A stretch of DNA of 64,000 nucleotides from Acidovorax sp. A79 (GCF_041154505.1 NZ_AP028672.1:2312001-2376000); one strand, 5' to 3'. Counted from the first letter of the stretch, positions 9,378-18,371 are shown. The notes: generated by a model from the letters alone, not told the origin. Program-made: numbers and translations.

Positions 9378-11618
9378 ATGCCCCAACGCCTGCTCCACCG
9401 CCTTGCGGTCACTCTGCTTTTCATAGCTGCCAGCGCTTTATGGACAAGCGCCAGCGCCCAATTCAGCTCCAAAACCAGCGGCCAGGGCACGAGCGTGGTC
9501 ACCACGCCGTATGTGCGGGCCGAGCTGATGGCCCATGCCCCCCAGGGCGTGGCGCCCGGCCAGCCGCTGTGGCTGGGCCTCTCGATCACCCACCAGCCCG
9601 AGTGGCATACCTACTGGAAGAACCCCGGCGACTCCGGCCTGCCCACCGACCTGGCCTGGACGCTGCCCGCCGGCCTGGACGCGGGCGAGATCGCCTGGCC
9701 CCTGCCCCGCAAGATCCCCATCGGCACCCTGGCCAACTACGGCTATGAAGGCACGGTGCTGCTGCCCGTGCCCGTCACGGTGGCCGGCAGCTTTGCCGCC
9801 GGGCCGCTCGCCAGGGACGCCACGATCAAGCTGCGCGCCTCCTGGCTGGTCTGCCGCAAGGAGTGCATCCCCGAAGAGGGCGAATTCACGCTGCAGCTGC
9901 CCCTGCGCAGCACCACGGCCCTGAACGGCGCCGCGTTCGAGGCGGCCGCCCAGGCGCAGCCCCGGCCCGTGCTGGCGGGCACCGGCGGCATCGTGCCGGA
10001 CAGCCAGGCGCAGATTTCCGACGGCAATGCGCTGCAGGTCAGCGTGCAGGGCCTGCCCGTGGCGCTGCGGGGCAAGACGCTGGACCTGTTCCCCGAAACC
10101 GCCGAGGTCATCGACAACGCCGCCAGTTGGAAGCAGGCCTGGAACGGCACCGTCTGGACCGCGCAGATTCCCCTGTCTGCCCAGCGCAGCAACAGCCCCA
10201 CGCTGATGCCCGTGGTGCTGGCCGAGCAGGTGGCCGCGCACGCCACCGGCCCCGACACCCGCACCGGCTACCGGGCCGAGCTGAAGGTGCTGGGCACCTG
10301 GCCTCCTGCTGCCTCGGTGGCCAGCGTGTCGCCTGCCTTGGAGGCCGCGCTCAAGGCCAATGCAGCGCAAGCGGGGGGAGCGGCAACATCGGCTGCGGGC
10401 TCGGGCGCTTCGTCCCTCACCCTTGCCGCCGCGCTGCTGGGCGCATTGCTCGGCGGCCTCATCCTCAACCTCATGCCCTGTGTGTTCCCGGTGCTGGCGA
10501 TCAAGGTGGTGGGCTTCACCCGGCATGCGCAGGACCGCAGGGCGCACCGGCTGAGTGGCATGGCCTACACCGCCGGCGTGGTGCTGTCGTTCATCGCGCT
10601 GGGCGCGCTCATGCTGGGCCTGCGCGCGGCGGGCGAGGCCGTTGGGTGGGGCTTTCAGCTGCAGTCGCCGGCCGTGGTGGCCTCGCTGGCGGCGCTGTTC
10701 ACGCTGATCGCGCTCAACCTGGCAGGCGTGTTCGAGTTCGGGCACTTCCTGCCCTCCTCGGTGGCCAGCCTGCAGGCGCGCCACCCGGTGGCCGACAGTT
10801 TCCTCACCGGCGTACTGGCTGTTGCCGTGGCATCACCCTGCACCGCACCATTCATGGGCGCATCGCTGGGCCTCACTGCCACGCTGCCCGCGCCACAGGC
10901 GCTGGCCGTGTTCGCGGCGCTGGGCCTGGGCCTGGCGCTGCCGTTTCTGGCCGCCAGTTTTATCCCCGCCGTGGCCCGCGCGCTGCCGCGCCCCGGCGCG
11001 TGGATGGACACCTTCCGCAAGCTCATGGCCTTCCCCATGCTGGCCACCGTGGTCTGGCTGGTGTGGGTGCTGGGCCAGCAAAGCGGCATCGACGGCGCCG
11101 GTGCGCTGCTGATCCTGCTGGTGGGGCTGTCGCTGGTGGTGTGGGCGCTGTCGCTGGCGGGCCGCGCGCGCGTGTGGATGGCCAGTGTGTCCATCGCGGC
11201 GATGGCCATGCTGGTCTGGGCCTTTGCGCCGCATATCACCACCATGCCCGCCACGCAGGCCGCCCCGCAGGTTTCCGCCAACGGCTGGCAGCCCTGGGCA
11301 CCCGGCGCGGCCGAGCAGATCGTGGCCACGGGCCGCCCCGTGTTCGTGGACTTCACCGCCGCATGGTGCGTGACCTGCCAATACAACAAGAAGACCACGC
11401 TGGCCGACGCCGACGTGATCGCCGACCTGCAGGCCAGGAACGTGGCCCTGCTGCGCGCGGACTGGACGCGCCGCGACCCCGACATCACCGCCGCGCTGGC
11501 GGCGCTGGGCCGCAGCGGCGTGCCCGTGTATGTGTTCTACCGGCCCGGCAAGCCGCCCGTGGTGCTGACCGAGGTGCTCAGCGTGGACGAGGTGCGCTCC
11601 ACCATTGCCCAGTTGTAG
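9378..11618 (+). CDS. dsbD: Thiol:disulfide interchange protein, DsbD/ScsB-like
   Basis: This 746-residue inner-membrane protein carries reducing power from cytoplasmic thioredoxin to periplasmic thiol proteins. After a signal peptide (cleavage near SASA, residue 27) comes a periplasmic DsbD-alpha-like domain with HTYWKNPGDSG and the WLVCRKEC pair (Cys159, Cys163). Next is a membrane core with the two redox cysteines in NLMPCVFPV (Cys368) and ASPCTAPF (Cys488). The C-terminal thioredoxin-like domain has AWCVTC (Cys664, Cys667). The N-terminal domain is closer in style to ScsB than to enteric DsbD. A copy of a dispersed palindromic repeat forms part of the signal-peptide codons. The redoxin gene follows 55 bases downstream, probably in the same transcript. 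Confidence 0.9.
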   Translation: MPQRLLHRLAVTLLFIAASALWTSASAQFSSKTSGQGTSVVTTPYVRAELMAHAPQGVAPGQPLWLGLSITHQPEWHTYWKNPGDSGLPTDLAWTLPAGLDAGEIAWPLPRKIPIGTLANYGYEGTVLLPVPVTVAGSFAAGPLARDATIKLRASWLVCRKECIPEEGEFTLQLPLRSTTALNGAAFEAAAQAQPRPVLAGTGGIVPDSQAQISDGNALQVSVQGLPVALRGKTLDLFPETAEVIDNAASWKQAWNGTVWTAQIPLSAQRSNSPTLMPVVLAEQVAAHATGPDTRTGYRAELKVLGTWPPAASVASVSPALEAALKANAAQAGGAATSAAGSGASSLTLAAALLGALLGGLILNLMPCVFPVLAIKVVGFTRHAQDRRAHRLSGMAYTAGVVLSFIALGALMLGLRAAGEAVGWGFQLQSPAVVASLAALFTLIALNLAGVFEFGHFLPSSVASLQARHPVADSFLTGVLAVAVASPCTAPFMGASLGLTATLPAPQALAVFAALGLGLALPFLAASFIPAVARALPRPGAWMDTFRKLMAFPMLATVVWLVWVLGQQSGIDGAGALLILLVGLSLVVWALSLAGRARVWMASVSIAAMAMLVWAFAPHITTMPATQAAPQVSANGWQPWAPGAAEQIVATGRPVFVDFTAAWCVTCQYNKKTTLADADVIADLQARNVALLRADWTRRDPDITAALAALGRSGVPVYVFYRPGKPPVVLTEVLSVDEVRSTIAQL
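9423..9452 (+). repeat. Palindromic AGCGCTT repeat, copy inside the signal-peptide codons
   Basis: ATAGCTGCCAGCGCTTTATG begins a copy of the dispersed element whose other copies in this window are mostly intergenic. Here it is read as residues IAASALWTSA of the DsbD-like signal peptide. Confidence 0.75.
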
Positions 11619-11673
11619 AGGTTTTCACCCCGTTTCTTTTCCATCGACAGCCAACCCTTCAGGAGAGTCCGCC

Positions 11674-12279
11674 ATGAAGATGCTTCGCCGTACGTTGATT
11701 GCCACCGCCGCGCTGGTGGCGCTGGGTGCCCAGGCCGCCGCGACCGTGGGCCAGCCCGCCCCGGACTTCACGCTCAAGGACGCCGCCGGCAAGACGGTGC
11801 GCCTGTCGGACTTCAGGGGCAAACATGTGGTGCTGGAGTGGACCAATCCCGGCTGCCCCTTCGTGCGCAAGCACTACGACAGCGGCAACATGCCCGCCAC
11901 GCAGAAGCACGCCACCGGCCAGAACGTGGTGTGGCTGGCGGTCAATTCCACCGAGAAGGCCAGCAGCGACTACCTGGAGCCCGCCAAACTCACGGCCTGG
12001 CTCGCCGAACGCAAGGCCGTGCCCACCGCCGTGCTCATGGACGAGGAAGGCACCGTGGGCAAAAGCTATGGCGCGCGCACCACGCCGCACCTGTACATCG
12101 TCAACCCGCAGGGCGTGCTGGTCTATGCGGGCGGCATCGACAGCATCCCCTCGGCCCGCCCGGCCGACATCGAGAAGGCCACCAACTATGTGAAGGTGGG
12201 GCTGGCCGAGGCGCTGGCGGGCAAGCCCATCACGGCCGCGACGACCGCGCCGTATGGCTGCAGCATCAAGTACAAGTAG
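11674..12279 (+). CDS. Periplasmic redoxin (AhpC/TSA-like thioredoxin-fold protein)
   Basis: This 201-residue protein has a signal peptide (cleavage after about AQAA, residue 22) and a redoxin domain beginning VGQPAPDFTL. The putative peroxidatic cysteine is in NPGCPFVRKHY (Cys61). A second cysteine lies near the C-terminus (PYGCSIKY). It is probably a thiol peroxidase or oxidoreductase kept reduced by the DsbD-like protein encoded just upstream. The start at 11674 is preceded by AGGAGA at a good distance; the longer frame from 11605 would overlap the upstream stop. A GC-rich repeat with hairpin potential follows the stop codon and may end the transcript. Confidence 0.85.
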   Translation: MKMLRRTLIATAALVALGAQAAATVGQPAPDFTLKDAAGKTVRLSDFRGKHVVLEWTNPGCPFVRKHYDSGNMPATQKHATGQNVVWLAVNSTEKASSDYLEPAKLTAWLAERKAVPTAVLMDEEGTVGKSYGARTTPHLYIVNPQGVLVYAGGIDSIPSARPADIEKATNYVKVGLAEALAGKPITAATTAPYGCSIKYK

Positions 12280-12283
12280 GAAG

Positions 12284-12378
12284 CCCCCCTGAGGCGCTGC
12301 GCGCCTTCCCCGGCGGGGGACGCCACCGGTGGCCTGGCGGAGCCAGTTCCACGGTGGCACTGGTGTGGGGAGCGCGCC
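12284..12378 (+). repeat. GC-rich 3'-end hairpin repeat, copy 1
   Basis: CCCCCTGAG-type arm, a GCGCTGCGCGC inner stem, then GACGCCACC...GGTGGC pairing. It starts five bases after the redoxin stop and is in the same orientation as that gene. Confidence 0.75.
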
Positions 12379-12405
12379 AGTTTTTACGAGTGTGGCGGGC
12401 TCGGC

Positions 12406-12756
12406 TCAGCGCGCCACGCAGTTCACGCGCAGCACACGGGGCGCCTGGAAGAACATCGTGTTGCCCTGGCCACGGATGTAGGTGCCACCGTCGCCGTACC
12501 CAAAGCCGGTGACCACACGCTCAGGCTGCAGCGGCACGGTGCGGCCGTTGATCTCCAGCAGCGCCGGGCCATCGGGCTGGGCGGGCCAGTGCACCACCAG
12601 CATGGGGCCACGGTCACAGGCGTAGGTCGTGACACGCTGGACCTTGGGGACATCGGGCGCGCGGGGCGGCGTGCAGGCGCTCAGGGCAACGGTGGACAGG
12701 ACAACGGCGGCGGCCACAAGGCCAGTGGCGCGGCGAGCGCGTGGGGGGTTCTGCAC
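12406..12756 (-). CDS. Lipoprotein, probable MliC-family lysozyme inhibitor
   Basis: This 116-residue protein starts with GTG at 12756, which has a good ribosome-binding site (GAGGAGA) upstream; the longer frame from 12906 has none and runs into the divergent gene. The N-terminus is a lipoprotein signal with lipobox LSAC, so the mature protein would be anchored to a membrane facing the periplasm. The mature part has YAC near its start, a glycine- and tyrosine-rich GFGYGDGGTYIRGQG stretch and a terminal VNC. This pattern resembles the MliC/PliC C-type lysozyme inhibitor fold with its single disulfide. The family call rests on pattern only. Confidence 0.65.
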   Translation of the reverse strand: MQNPPRARRATGLVAAAVVLSTVALSACTPPRAPDVPKVQRVTTYACDRGPMLVVHWPAQPDGPALLEINGRTVPLQPERVVTGFGYGDGGTYIRGQGNTMFFQAPRVLRVNCVAR

Positions 12757-12847
12757 GGGATCTCCTCGGAATCTGGGGCGGGGCCACAGTGTGGATGGAC
12801 AACGGTGCTCTGGCGCCGCAGCAGTCCGTCCCCATACACTGCCATGT

Positions 12848-13363
12848 ATGACACGCACGCCCGACACCATCAGCACCCTGCGCGATATTCTGACGCACTG
12901 CCGCACCCTTGCGGTGGTGGGACTGTCGCCCCAATGGCACAGGCCCAGCTATTTCGCGGCCAAGTACATGCAGGCGCATGGCTACCGCATCGTGCCGGTG
13001 AATCCGCTCGTCGCGCGCGAGGGCGGGCAGATTCTGGGGGAGACGGCCTACGCCAGCGTGGCCGATGCCGCCCGGGCGCTCGCGGCCCGGGGCGAACGCA
13101 TCGACATGGTGGACTGCTTTCGCAAGAGCGAGGACATCCCCCCGCTGGCCGAGGAGGCGATCGCCATCGGTGCGCGCTGCCTGTGGCTGCAGCTGGGCGT
13201 GTTCAACGAGGCCGCCCGCCTGCAGGCAGAGGCCGCCGGGCTGCAGGTGGTCGAAAACCGCTGCGTGAAGATCGAGCACGCGCGGCTGTTTGGCGGCCTG
13301 GGCTGGATGGGCGTGAACACGCGCGTCATCAGCGCCAAGCGCCTGCGGCAACTGCCTTACTAG
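12848..13363 (+). CDS. CoA-binding domain protein (YccU family)
   Basis: This 171-residue protein consists of one Rossmann-like CoA-binding domain. LAVVGLSPQWHRPS near residues 22-35 matches the nucleotide loop of this family, and VNPLVAREGGQILGE follows. MVDCFRKSEDIPPLAEEA and LWLQLGVFNEAA are also typical. The start at 12848 fits the family length; the frame extends upstream only through non-coding sequence and the divergent lipoprotein promoter region. The biochemical role is unknown; homologues bind CoA and are common in Proteobacteria. It is transcribed away from the lipoprotein gene. Confidence 0.85.
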   Translation: MTRTPDTISTLRDILTHCRTLAVVGLSPQWHRPSYFAAKYMQAHGYRIVPVNPLVAREGGQILGETAYASVADAARALAARGERIDMVDCFRKSEDIPPLAEEAIAIGARCLWLQLGVFNEAARLQAEAAGLQVVENRCVKIEHARLFGGLGWMGVNTRVISAKRLRQLPY

Positions 13364-13370
13364 CAAATTC

Positions 13371-13400
13371 ATAGCAGTCAGCGCTTGCCCATAAAGCGCT
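13371..13400 (+). repeat. Palindromic AGCGCTT repeat, copy 5' of metY
   Basis: ATAGCAGTCAGCGCTTGCCC then ATAAAGCGCT: a hairpin-forming copy that ends 24 bases before the metY start codon and so would lie in its leader. Confidence 0.8.
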
Positions 13401-13423
13401 GTCGGCCAATTTCATTCAAGACC

Positions 13424-14749
13424 ATGTCCTCATCAGACCACCCCTCCGGCGCCGACCGCGACTTCGGCTTCGGCACCCGCGCCATCCACGCCGGCGCCCA
13501 GCCCGACCCCGTGACCGGCGCACGCGCCACGCCGATCCACCAGACGACCAGCTTCGTGTTCGACAACGCCGAACACGCGAGCAGCCTGTTCAACCTGCAG
13601 ACCTTCGGCAACGTCTACAGCCGCATCAGCAACCCTACGGTGGCCGTGTTCGAGGAGCGCATCGCCAGCCTGGAGAACGGCCGCGCGGCGCTGGCCTGCG
13701 CCAGCGGCATGGCCGCGCAGATGGCGGCGCTGCTGGCCATCCTGAAGACCGGCGACCACATCGTGGCGGCCAGCACGCTCTATGGCGGCACGGTGGGCCA
13801 GCTCGGCGTGGGCTTTGGCCGCCTCGGCATCGAGACCACGTTCGTGGACCCGGCCGACCCCGAGAACTTTGCCCGCGCCATGCGCCCCCACACCCGCGCC
13901 GTGTACGGCGAGACCATCGGCAACCCGCTGGTCAACGTGCTCGACATCGCGGCCGTGGCCGAGGTGGCGCATGCGCACGGCGTGCCGCTCATCATCGACA
14001 ACACTGTGGCCAGCCCCTACCTGTGCAACCCACTGGCGCTCGGCGCTGACATCGTGGTGCACAGCGCCACCAAGTACATCGGCGGTCACGGCACCACCAT
14101 GGGCGGCGTGGTGGTCGAGGGCGGCAAGTTCCCGTGGGACAACGGCAACTTCCCCGAGATGGTGGAGCCCAGCCGCGCCTACCACGGCGTGAAGTTCTAC
14201 GAGACCTTTGGCGACTTCGGCTACACCATGAAGGCGCGCATGGAGGTCAACCGCACCTTCGGCGGCGTGCTCTCGCCCATGAACGCGTGGCAGCTGCTGC
14301 AGGGCGCCGAGACGCTGCACCTGCGCATGCGCGAGCACTGCCGCAACGCGCTGGCCGTGGCGAAGTTTCTGCAAAGCCACCCGCAGGTGGCGTGGGTCAA
14401 CTACCCCGGTTTGGCAGATTCGCCGTATTTCGACTTGGCACAAAAGCAGTTCCGCGCCGTGGACGGAACGCCCGGCGCCTCGGGCATCCTGACCTTTGGT
14501 GTGAAGGGCGGCGCGGCGGCGGGCGAGAAGTTCATCGACGCCTGCGAATTCCTGAGCCACCTGGCCAACATCGGCGATGCCAAGACGCTGGTGATCCACC
14601 CCGCATCGACCACCCACCGCCAGCTGAGCGAAGAAGAACTGGCCCGCGCGGGCGTGAGCGCGGACATGGTGCGGCTGTCGGTGGGGATCGAGGATGTGGA
14701 CGACATCCTGTGGGATATCGACCAGGCGCTGGGGCGCGCAACCGCCTGA
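13424..14749 (+). CDS. metY: O-acetylhomoserine sulfhydrylase
   Basis: This 441-residue PLP enzyme makes L-homocysteine from O-acetyl-L-homoserine and sulfide (direct sulfhydrylation route to methionine). It is clearly of the Cys/Met metabolism PLP family: YSRISNPTVAVFEERIASLE near the N-terminus, ASGMAAQ, and the PLP lysine in HSATKYIGGHG (Lys217). The insert WDNGNFPEMVEPSRAYHG is characteristic of MetY rather than cystathionine gamma-synthase. The ATG at 13424 gives the usual start; an upstream ATG at 13385 lies inside the repeat. It converges on the IclR gene with only 13 bases between stops. Confidence 0.93.
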   Translation: MSSSDHPSGADRDFGFGTRAIHAGAQPDPVTGARATPIHQTTSFVFDNAEHASSLFNLQTFGNVYSRISNPTVAVFEERIASLENGRAALACASGMAAQMAALLAILKTGDHIVAASTLYGGTVGQLGVGFGRLGIETTFVDPADPENFARAMRPHTRAVYGETIGNPLVNVLDIAAVAEVAHAHGVPLIIDNTVASPYLCNPLALGADIVVHSATKYIGGHGTTMGGVVVEGGKFPWDNGNFPEMVEPSRAYHGVKFYETFGDFGYTMKARMEVNRTFGGVLSPMNAWQLLQGAETLHLRMREHCRNALAVAKFLQSHPQVAWVNYPGLADSPYFDLAQKQFRAVDGTPGASGILTFGVKGGAAAGEKFIDACEFLSHLANIGDAKTLVIHPASTTHRQLSEEELARAGVSADMVRLSVGIEDVDDILWDIDQALGRATA

Positions 14750-14762
14750 ACGCCCTGGCGCA

Positions 14763-15572
14763 CTAGGCGGAGCTCACCGGCGCCCCCAGCCGTTGTGACA
14801 GGCTCCGCGCGGCCTCGCGCAGATGCCGCGCCGCCGGGCTGGCGGGACCCGTCCGCAGCGTGGCGCTGGGCCCGATCACCGCCAGGCACAGCACCAGCTG
14901 CCCGAACCCGTCAAACACCGGCGTGGCCAGCGCGCTGATGCCGGGCAGGAGCTGGTCGGTCACCTCGCTGATCTGGTGCGTGCGCACCGCCTCCAGTTCG
15001 GCCGCGAACGCGGGTTCATCCAGCGCGCCCGCGAACCCTTCGGCCGCCAAGGCTGCGGCGGCGCGTTCGCGCGGCCCGAAGGCCGCGAACACCTTGCCCG
15101 TGGCCGTGTGGCGCACCGAGGCCGTGGTGCCGTGGCGCATGGCCACGTACACGGCCGTGGGGCCTTCCTCGACGCGGATGATGGTCGGGCCGCTGTCGCC
15201 CCACACCGAGGCCGACACGGTGTAGCCGATGCGCTGGGCCAGCGCGGGCAGCTCGGCGATCGCCAGGCGCACCGGGTCCACCTGCTGCAGGCTGATCAGG
15301 CCCAGCTGCATGGCCAAGGGGCCCAGGCCGTAGTGGCCGCTCACGGCGTCCTGCTCGATCAGGCCCAGCTTGCCAAAACTCACCAGGTAGGGGTGGGCCT
15401 TGGCGGCCGTCATGTCCGCCGCGCGGGCCAGGTCCTTGAGCGCCATGCGCCGGCCGGTGCGCGCCAGCACCTTCAGCAACTGCCCACCCACCTCCACGCT
15501 CTGGATGCCGCGCGGGCTGCGGGGCGTGTCTTCGTCATCGGCAAGGGGCAGGTCGGGGGTCGTGATGGGCAT
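14763..15572 (-). CDS. IclR-family transcriptional regulator
   Basis: This 269-residue protein has the IclR layout: a winged helix-turn-helix at about residues 20-85 (GGQLLKVLARTGRRMALKDL, then AKAHPYLVSFGKLGLI) and a C-terminal effector-binding domain with VEEGPTAVYVAMRHGT and VRTHQISEVTDQLLPGISALA. The start at 15572 (MPITTPD) is the likeliest; a GTG 51 bases upstream is possible. It is divergent from the MBL-fold/FAD-monooxygenase operon, with a palindrome in the shared intergenic region, so it probably controls that operon in response to an aromatic or organic acid. Confidence 0.9.
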   Translation of the reverse strand: MPITTPDLPLADDEDTPRSPRGIQSVEVGGQLLKVLARTGRRMALKDLARAADMTAAKAHPYLVSFGKLGLIEQDAVSGHYGLGPLAMQLGLISLQQVDPVRLAIAELPALAQRIGYTVSASVWGDSGPTIIRVEEGPTAVYVAMRHGTTASVRHTATGKVFAAFGPRERAAAALAAEGFAGALDEPAFAAELEAVRTHQISEVTDQLLPGISALATPVFDGFGQLVLCLAVIGPSATLRTGPASPAARHLREAARSLSQRLGAPVSSA

Positions 15573-15676
15573 GGGCCCGATTGTCCACGCCTGGCGGCAA
15601 GACAAGCCTCTTCGGGTTTTCACCTAAACAAATGCATTAGACATGAACGAATTTCTTGCTTAACATCAACACATTC

Positions 15677-15690
15677 CGTTTAGATAAACG
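15677..15690. promoter_or_regulatory. Palindromic operator candidate between IclR gene and MBL operon
   Basis: CGTTTAGATAAACG is a perfect inverted repeat (CGTTTA with a 2-base spacer) in the AT-rich divergent intergenic region, 26 bases before the MBL start codon. Its position suits IclR binding. A second short palindrome (AATGCATT) lies near 15630. Confidence 0.5.
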
Positions 15691-15715
15691 CATTCATCAT
15701 TAACAAATCTCCACC

Positions 15716-16675
15716 ATGAGCACCGTCAAAACCTTTGCCTCCGCCGCCGACCTCGAAGTGAAGAAGGTGAGCTTCGACAAGCTCTCCGACCACGCCTATG
15801 CCTACACCGCCGAGGGCGACCCCAACACCGGCATCATCATTGGCGACGACGCCGTGATGGTCATCGACACGCAAGCCACGCCGGTGATGGCGCAGGACGT
15901 GATCCGCCGCATCCGCGAAGTCACCGACAAGCCCATCAAGTACGTGCTGCTCTCCCACTACCACGCCGTGCGCGTGCTGGGTGCCAGCGCCTACGGCGCC
16001 GAGCACATCATCGCCAGCGAAGACACGCGCGACCTGATCGTGGAGCGCGGCCAGTTCGACAAGGACAGCGAGATCGGCCGCTTTCCGCGCCTGTTCCAGA
16101 ACGTGGAGAGCGTGCCCGAGGGCCTGACCTGGCCGACCATGACCTTCAACAAGAAGATGACCTTGTGGCTGGGCAGCGTGGAAGTGCAGATCCTGCAACT
16201 GGGCCGGGGCCACACCAAGGGCGACACGGTGGCCTGGCTGCCGCAGGAAAAAATCCTCTTTTCCGGAGACCTGGTGGAGTTCGACGCCACGCCGTATGCG
16301 GGCGATGCGTACTTCCAGGACTGGCCGCAGACCCTGGACAACCTAGCCGCCCTGAAGCCCGAGAAGCTGGTGCCCGGCCGGGGCGCCGCGCTCCAGACGC
16401 CCGAGCAGGTGCAGGCGGGTCTGGCGGGCACGCGCGCCTTCATCAGCGACCTGTACGACAGCGTAAAGGCCAGTGCAGCCCAGGGCGAAGACCTGCGCAA
16501 GGTGTATGAGGCTACGTTCGCGAAGCTGCAGCCCAAGTACGGCCACTGGGTGATCTTCAACCACTGCATGCCGTTCGACGTGACCCGCGCGTATGACGAG
16601 GCCACGCAGTACCCCGACCCGCGCATCTGGACGGCCGAACGAGACGTTGCCATGTGGAAAGCGCTGGAAGGCTGA
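15716..16675 (+). CDS. MBL-fold metallo-hydrolase lacking part of the metal motif
   Basis: This 319-residue protein has the metallo-beta-lactamase fold: NTGIIIGDDAVMVIDTQATP at the N-terminus, GRGHTKGDTVAWLP (His166) and LFSGDLVEF (Asp185). The first metal motif, normally HxHxDH, here reads HYHAVR (His81, His83, then Val85 and Arg86), so the Asp-His pair that binds the second metal is missing. The protein may therefore bind one metal or have a changed reaction. It is the first gene of an operon with an FAD monooxygenase (26 bases downstream) and a DUF2783 protein, and is divergent from an IclR regulator. Hydrolysis of a lactone or thioester in an aromatic pathway is only a guess. Confidence 0.85.
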   Translation: MSTVKTFASAADLEVKKVSFDKLSDHAYAYTAEGDPNTGIIIGDDAVMVIDTQATPVMAQDVIRRIREVTDKPIKYVLLSHYHAVRVLGASAYGAEHIIASEDTRDLIVERGQFDKDSEIGRFPRLFQNVESVPEGLTWPTMTFNKKMTLWLGSVEVQILQLGRGHTKGDTVAWLPQEKILFSGDLVEFDATPYAGDAYFQDWPQTLDNLAALKPEKLVPGRGAALQTPEQVQAGLAGTRAFISDLYDSVKASAAQGEDLRKVYEATFAKLQPKYGHWVIFNHCMPFDVTRAYDEATQYPDPRIWTAERDVAMWKALEG

Positions 16676-16701
16676 GCCACTGAGGCTGGAGGAGACAAAA
16701 A

Positions 16702-18354
16702 ATGAACCCCAGAGACATTCCTGCCGAGGCGTTCCACGCGAGCGGCCCGGACGTGCAGGCCATCGATTTCGGCTACGTGCGCTCGCCCGACCAGGACAGC
16801 GCCGCGCCCGCGCCGCACCCCATCGTGGTCGTGGGCGCGGGCCCCGTGGGCCTGTCGCTCGCCATCGACCTGGCCCAGCGCGGCCAGCGCGTGGTGGTGC
16901 TGGACAACGACCACAAGCTCTCCATCGGCTCGCGCGCCATCTGCTTCGCCAAGCGCACGCTCGAAATCTGGGACCGCCTGGGCGTGGGCCAGCGCATGGT
17001 AGACAAGGGCGTGTCGTGGAACGTGGGCAAGGTGTTCCTCAAGGACGAGCAGCTCTACGAATTCAACCTGCTGCCCGAAGAAGGCCACGAGCGCCCCGCG
17101 TTCATCAACCTGCAGCAGTACTACGCCGAGGCCTACCTGGTGGAGCGCGCGCTGCAGCTGCCCGGCATCGACATCCGCTGGCACAACAAGGTGACCGCCG
17201 TGGCCGCACGCAACGACGGCGCCCTGCTCAGCATCGACACGCCCGAAGGCCCCTACCAGGTGGATGCGCAATGGGTGGCCGCCTGCGACGGCTCGCGTTC
17301 GCCCCTGCGCCAGATGATGGGACTGGAAAGCAAGGGCCGCATCTTCCAGGACCGGTTCCTGATCGCCGACGTGAAGCTGGCGGGCGATGCGGACTTCCCG
17401 ACCGAGCGCTGGTTCTGGTTCGACCCGCCCTTTCACCCCGGCCAAAGCGTGCTGCTGCACCGCCAGCCGGACAACGTGTGGCGCATCGACTTCCAGTTGG
17501 GCTGGGACGCCGACCCGGAAGAAGAAAAGAAGCCCGGGAACATCATCCCGCGCGTGCAGGCGCTGCTGGGCGCGGATGCGCAGTTCGAGCTGGACTGGGC
17601 GAGTGTCTACACCTTTGCCTGCCTGCGCATGGACCAGTTCGTGCACGGCCGCGTGGTCTTCGCGGGCGACAGCGCGCATGGCGTCTCGCCCTTTGGCGCA
17701 CGCGGCGCCAACAGCGGCGTGCAGGATGCCGAGAACCTGGCCTGGAAGCTGGACTGGGTGCTCAAGGGCCGGGTGGGCCCTGCCCTGCTGGCCACCTACG
17801 GGCCCGAGCGCGAATACGCGGCGGACGAGAACCTGTGCAACTCCACGCGCGCCACCGACTTCATCACGCCCAAGAGCGAGGTGAGCCGCCTGTTCCGCGA
17901 TGCCGCGCTGCACCTGGCGCGCGAGCATGCGTTTGCGCGCCGCATCGTCAACAGCGGACGCCTGTCGGTGCCGGCCACGCTGCACCAGTCGCCGCTGAAC
18001 ACGCCAGACGCCGACACCTTCGCGGGCACGCAGGTGCCCGGTGCGGTGCTGCTCGACGCTCCCCTGACAAAACAGGGCCGCCCCACGTGGCTGCTGCGCG
18101 AGCTGGGGCCGGACTTCACGCTGCTGGTGTTTGGCCCCGCCCCCACCTGGGCCCGGGACCTGGCCCATGTGCGGGTGCTGCAGATCGGCATCGACGTGAT
18201 CGACCACCAGGCGCTGGCCGCGCAGCGGCTCGATGCCCAGCCACGCACCGTGTACCTCGTGCGCCCCGACCAGCATGTGTGCGCACGTTGGCGCACCCCC
18301 ACCGAAGCGGCGGTGCGTGCCGCCCTGGCCCACGCCACGGCGCCGGCCCCCTGA
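16702..18354 (+). CDS. FAD-dependent aromatic monooxygenase
   Basis: This 550-residue flavoprotein belongs to the class A FAD monooxygenases (PF01494; MhpA, PheA and 3-hydroxybenzoate hydroxylase relatives), which hydroxylate phenolic rings using NAD(P)H and O2. The three FAD motifs are present: GAGPVG (residues 45-50), CDGSRS (195-200) and GDSAHGVSPFGARGAN (from 322). The C-terminal about 170 residues resemble the thioredoxin-like extension of the phenol hydroxylase group. GGAG precedes the ATG. The substrate is unknown; the IclR regulator and Bug binding protein nearby suggest an aromatic acid. It lies between the MBL-fold and DUF2783 genes on the same strand. Confidence 0.9.
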   Translation: MNPRDIPAEAFHASGPDVQAIDFGYVRSPDQDSAAPAPHPIVVVGAGPVGLSLAIDLAQRGQRVVVLDNDHKLSIGSRAICFAKRTLEIWDRLGVGQRMVDKGVSWNVGKVFLKDEQLYEFNLLPEEGHERPAFINLQQYYAEAYLVERALQLPGIDIRWHNKVTAVAARNDGALLSIDTPEGPYQVDAQWVAACDGSRSPLRQMMGLESKGRIFQDRFLIADVKLAGDADFPTERWFWFDPPFHPGQSVLLHRQPDNVWRIDFQLGWDADPEEEKKPGNIIPRVQALLGADAQFELDWASVYTFACLRMDQFVHGRVVFAGDSAHGVSPFGARGANSGVQDAENLAWKLDWVLKGRVGPALLATYGPEREYAADENLCNSTRATDFITPKSEVSRLFRDAALHLAREHAFARRIVNSGRLSVPATLHQSPLNTPDADTFAGTQVPGAVLLDAPLTKQGRPTWLLRELGPDFTLLVFGPAPTWARDLAHVRVLQIGIDVIDHQALAAQRLDAQPRTVYLVRPDQHVCARWRTPTEAAVRAALAHATAPAP

Positions 18355-18371
18355 CAAGGAACACCTTCATC

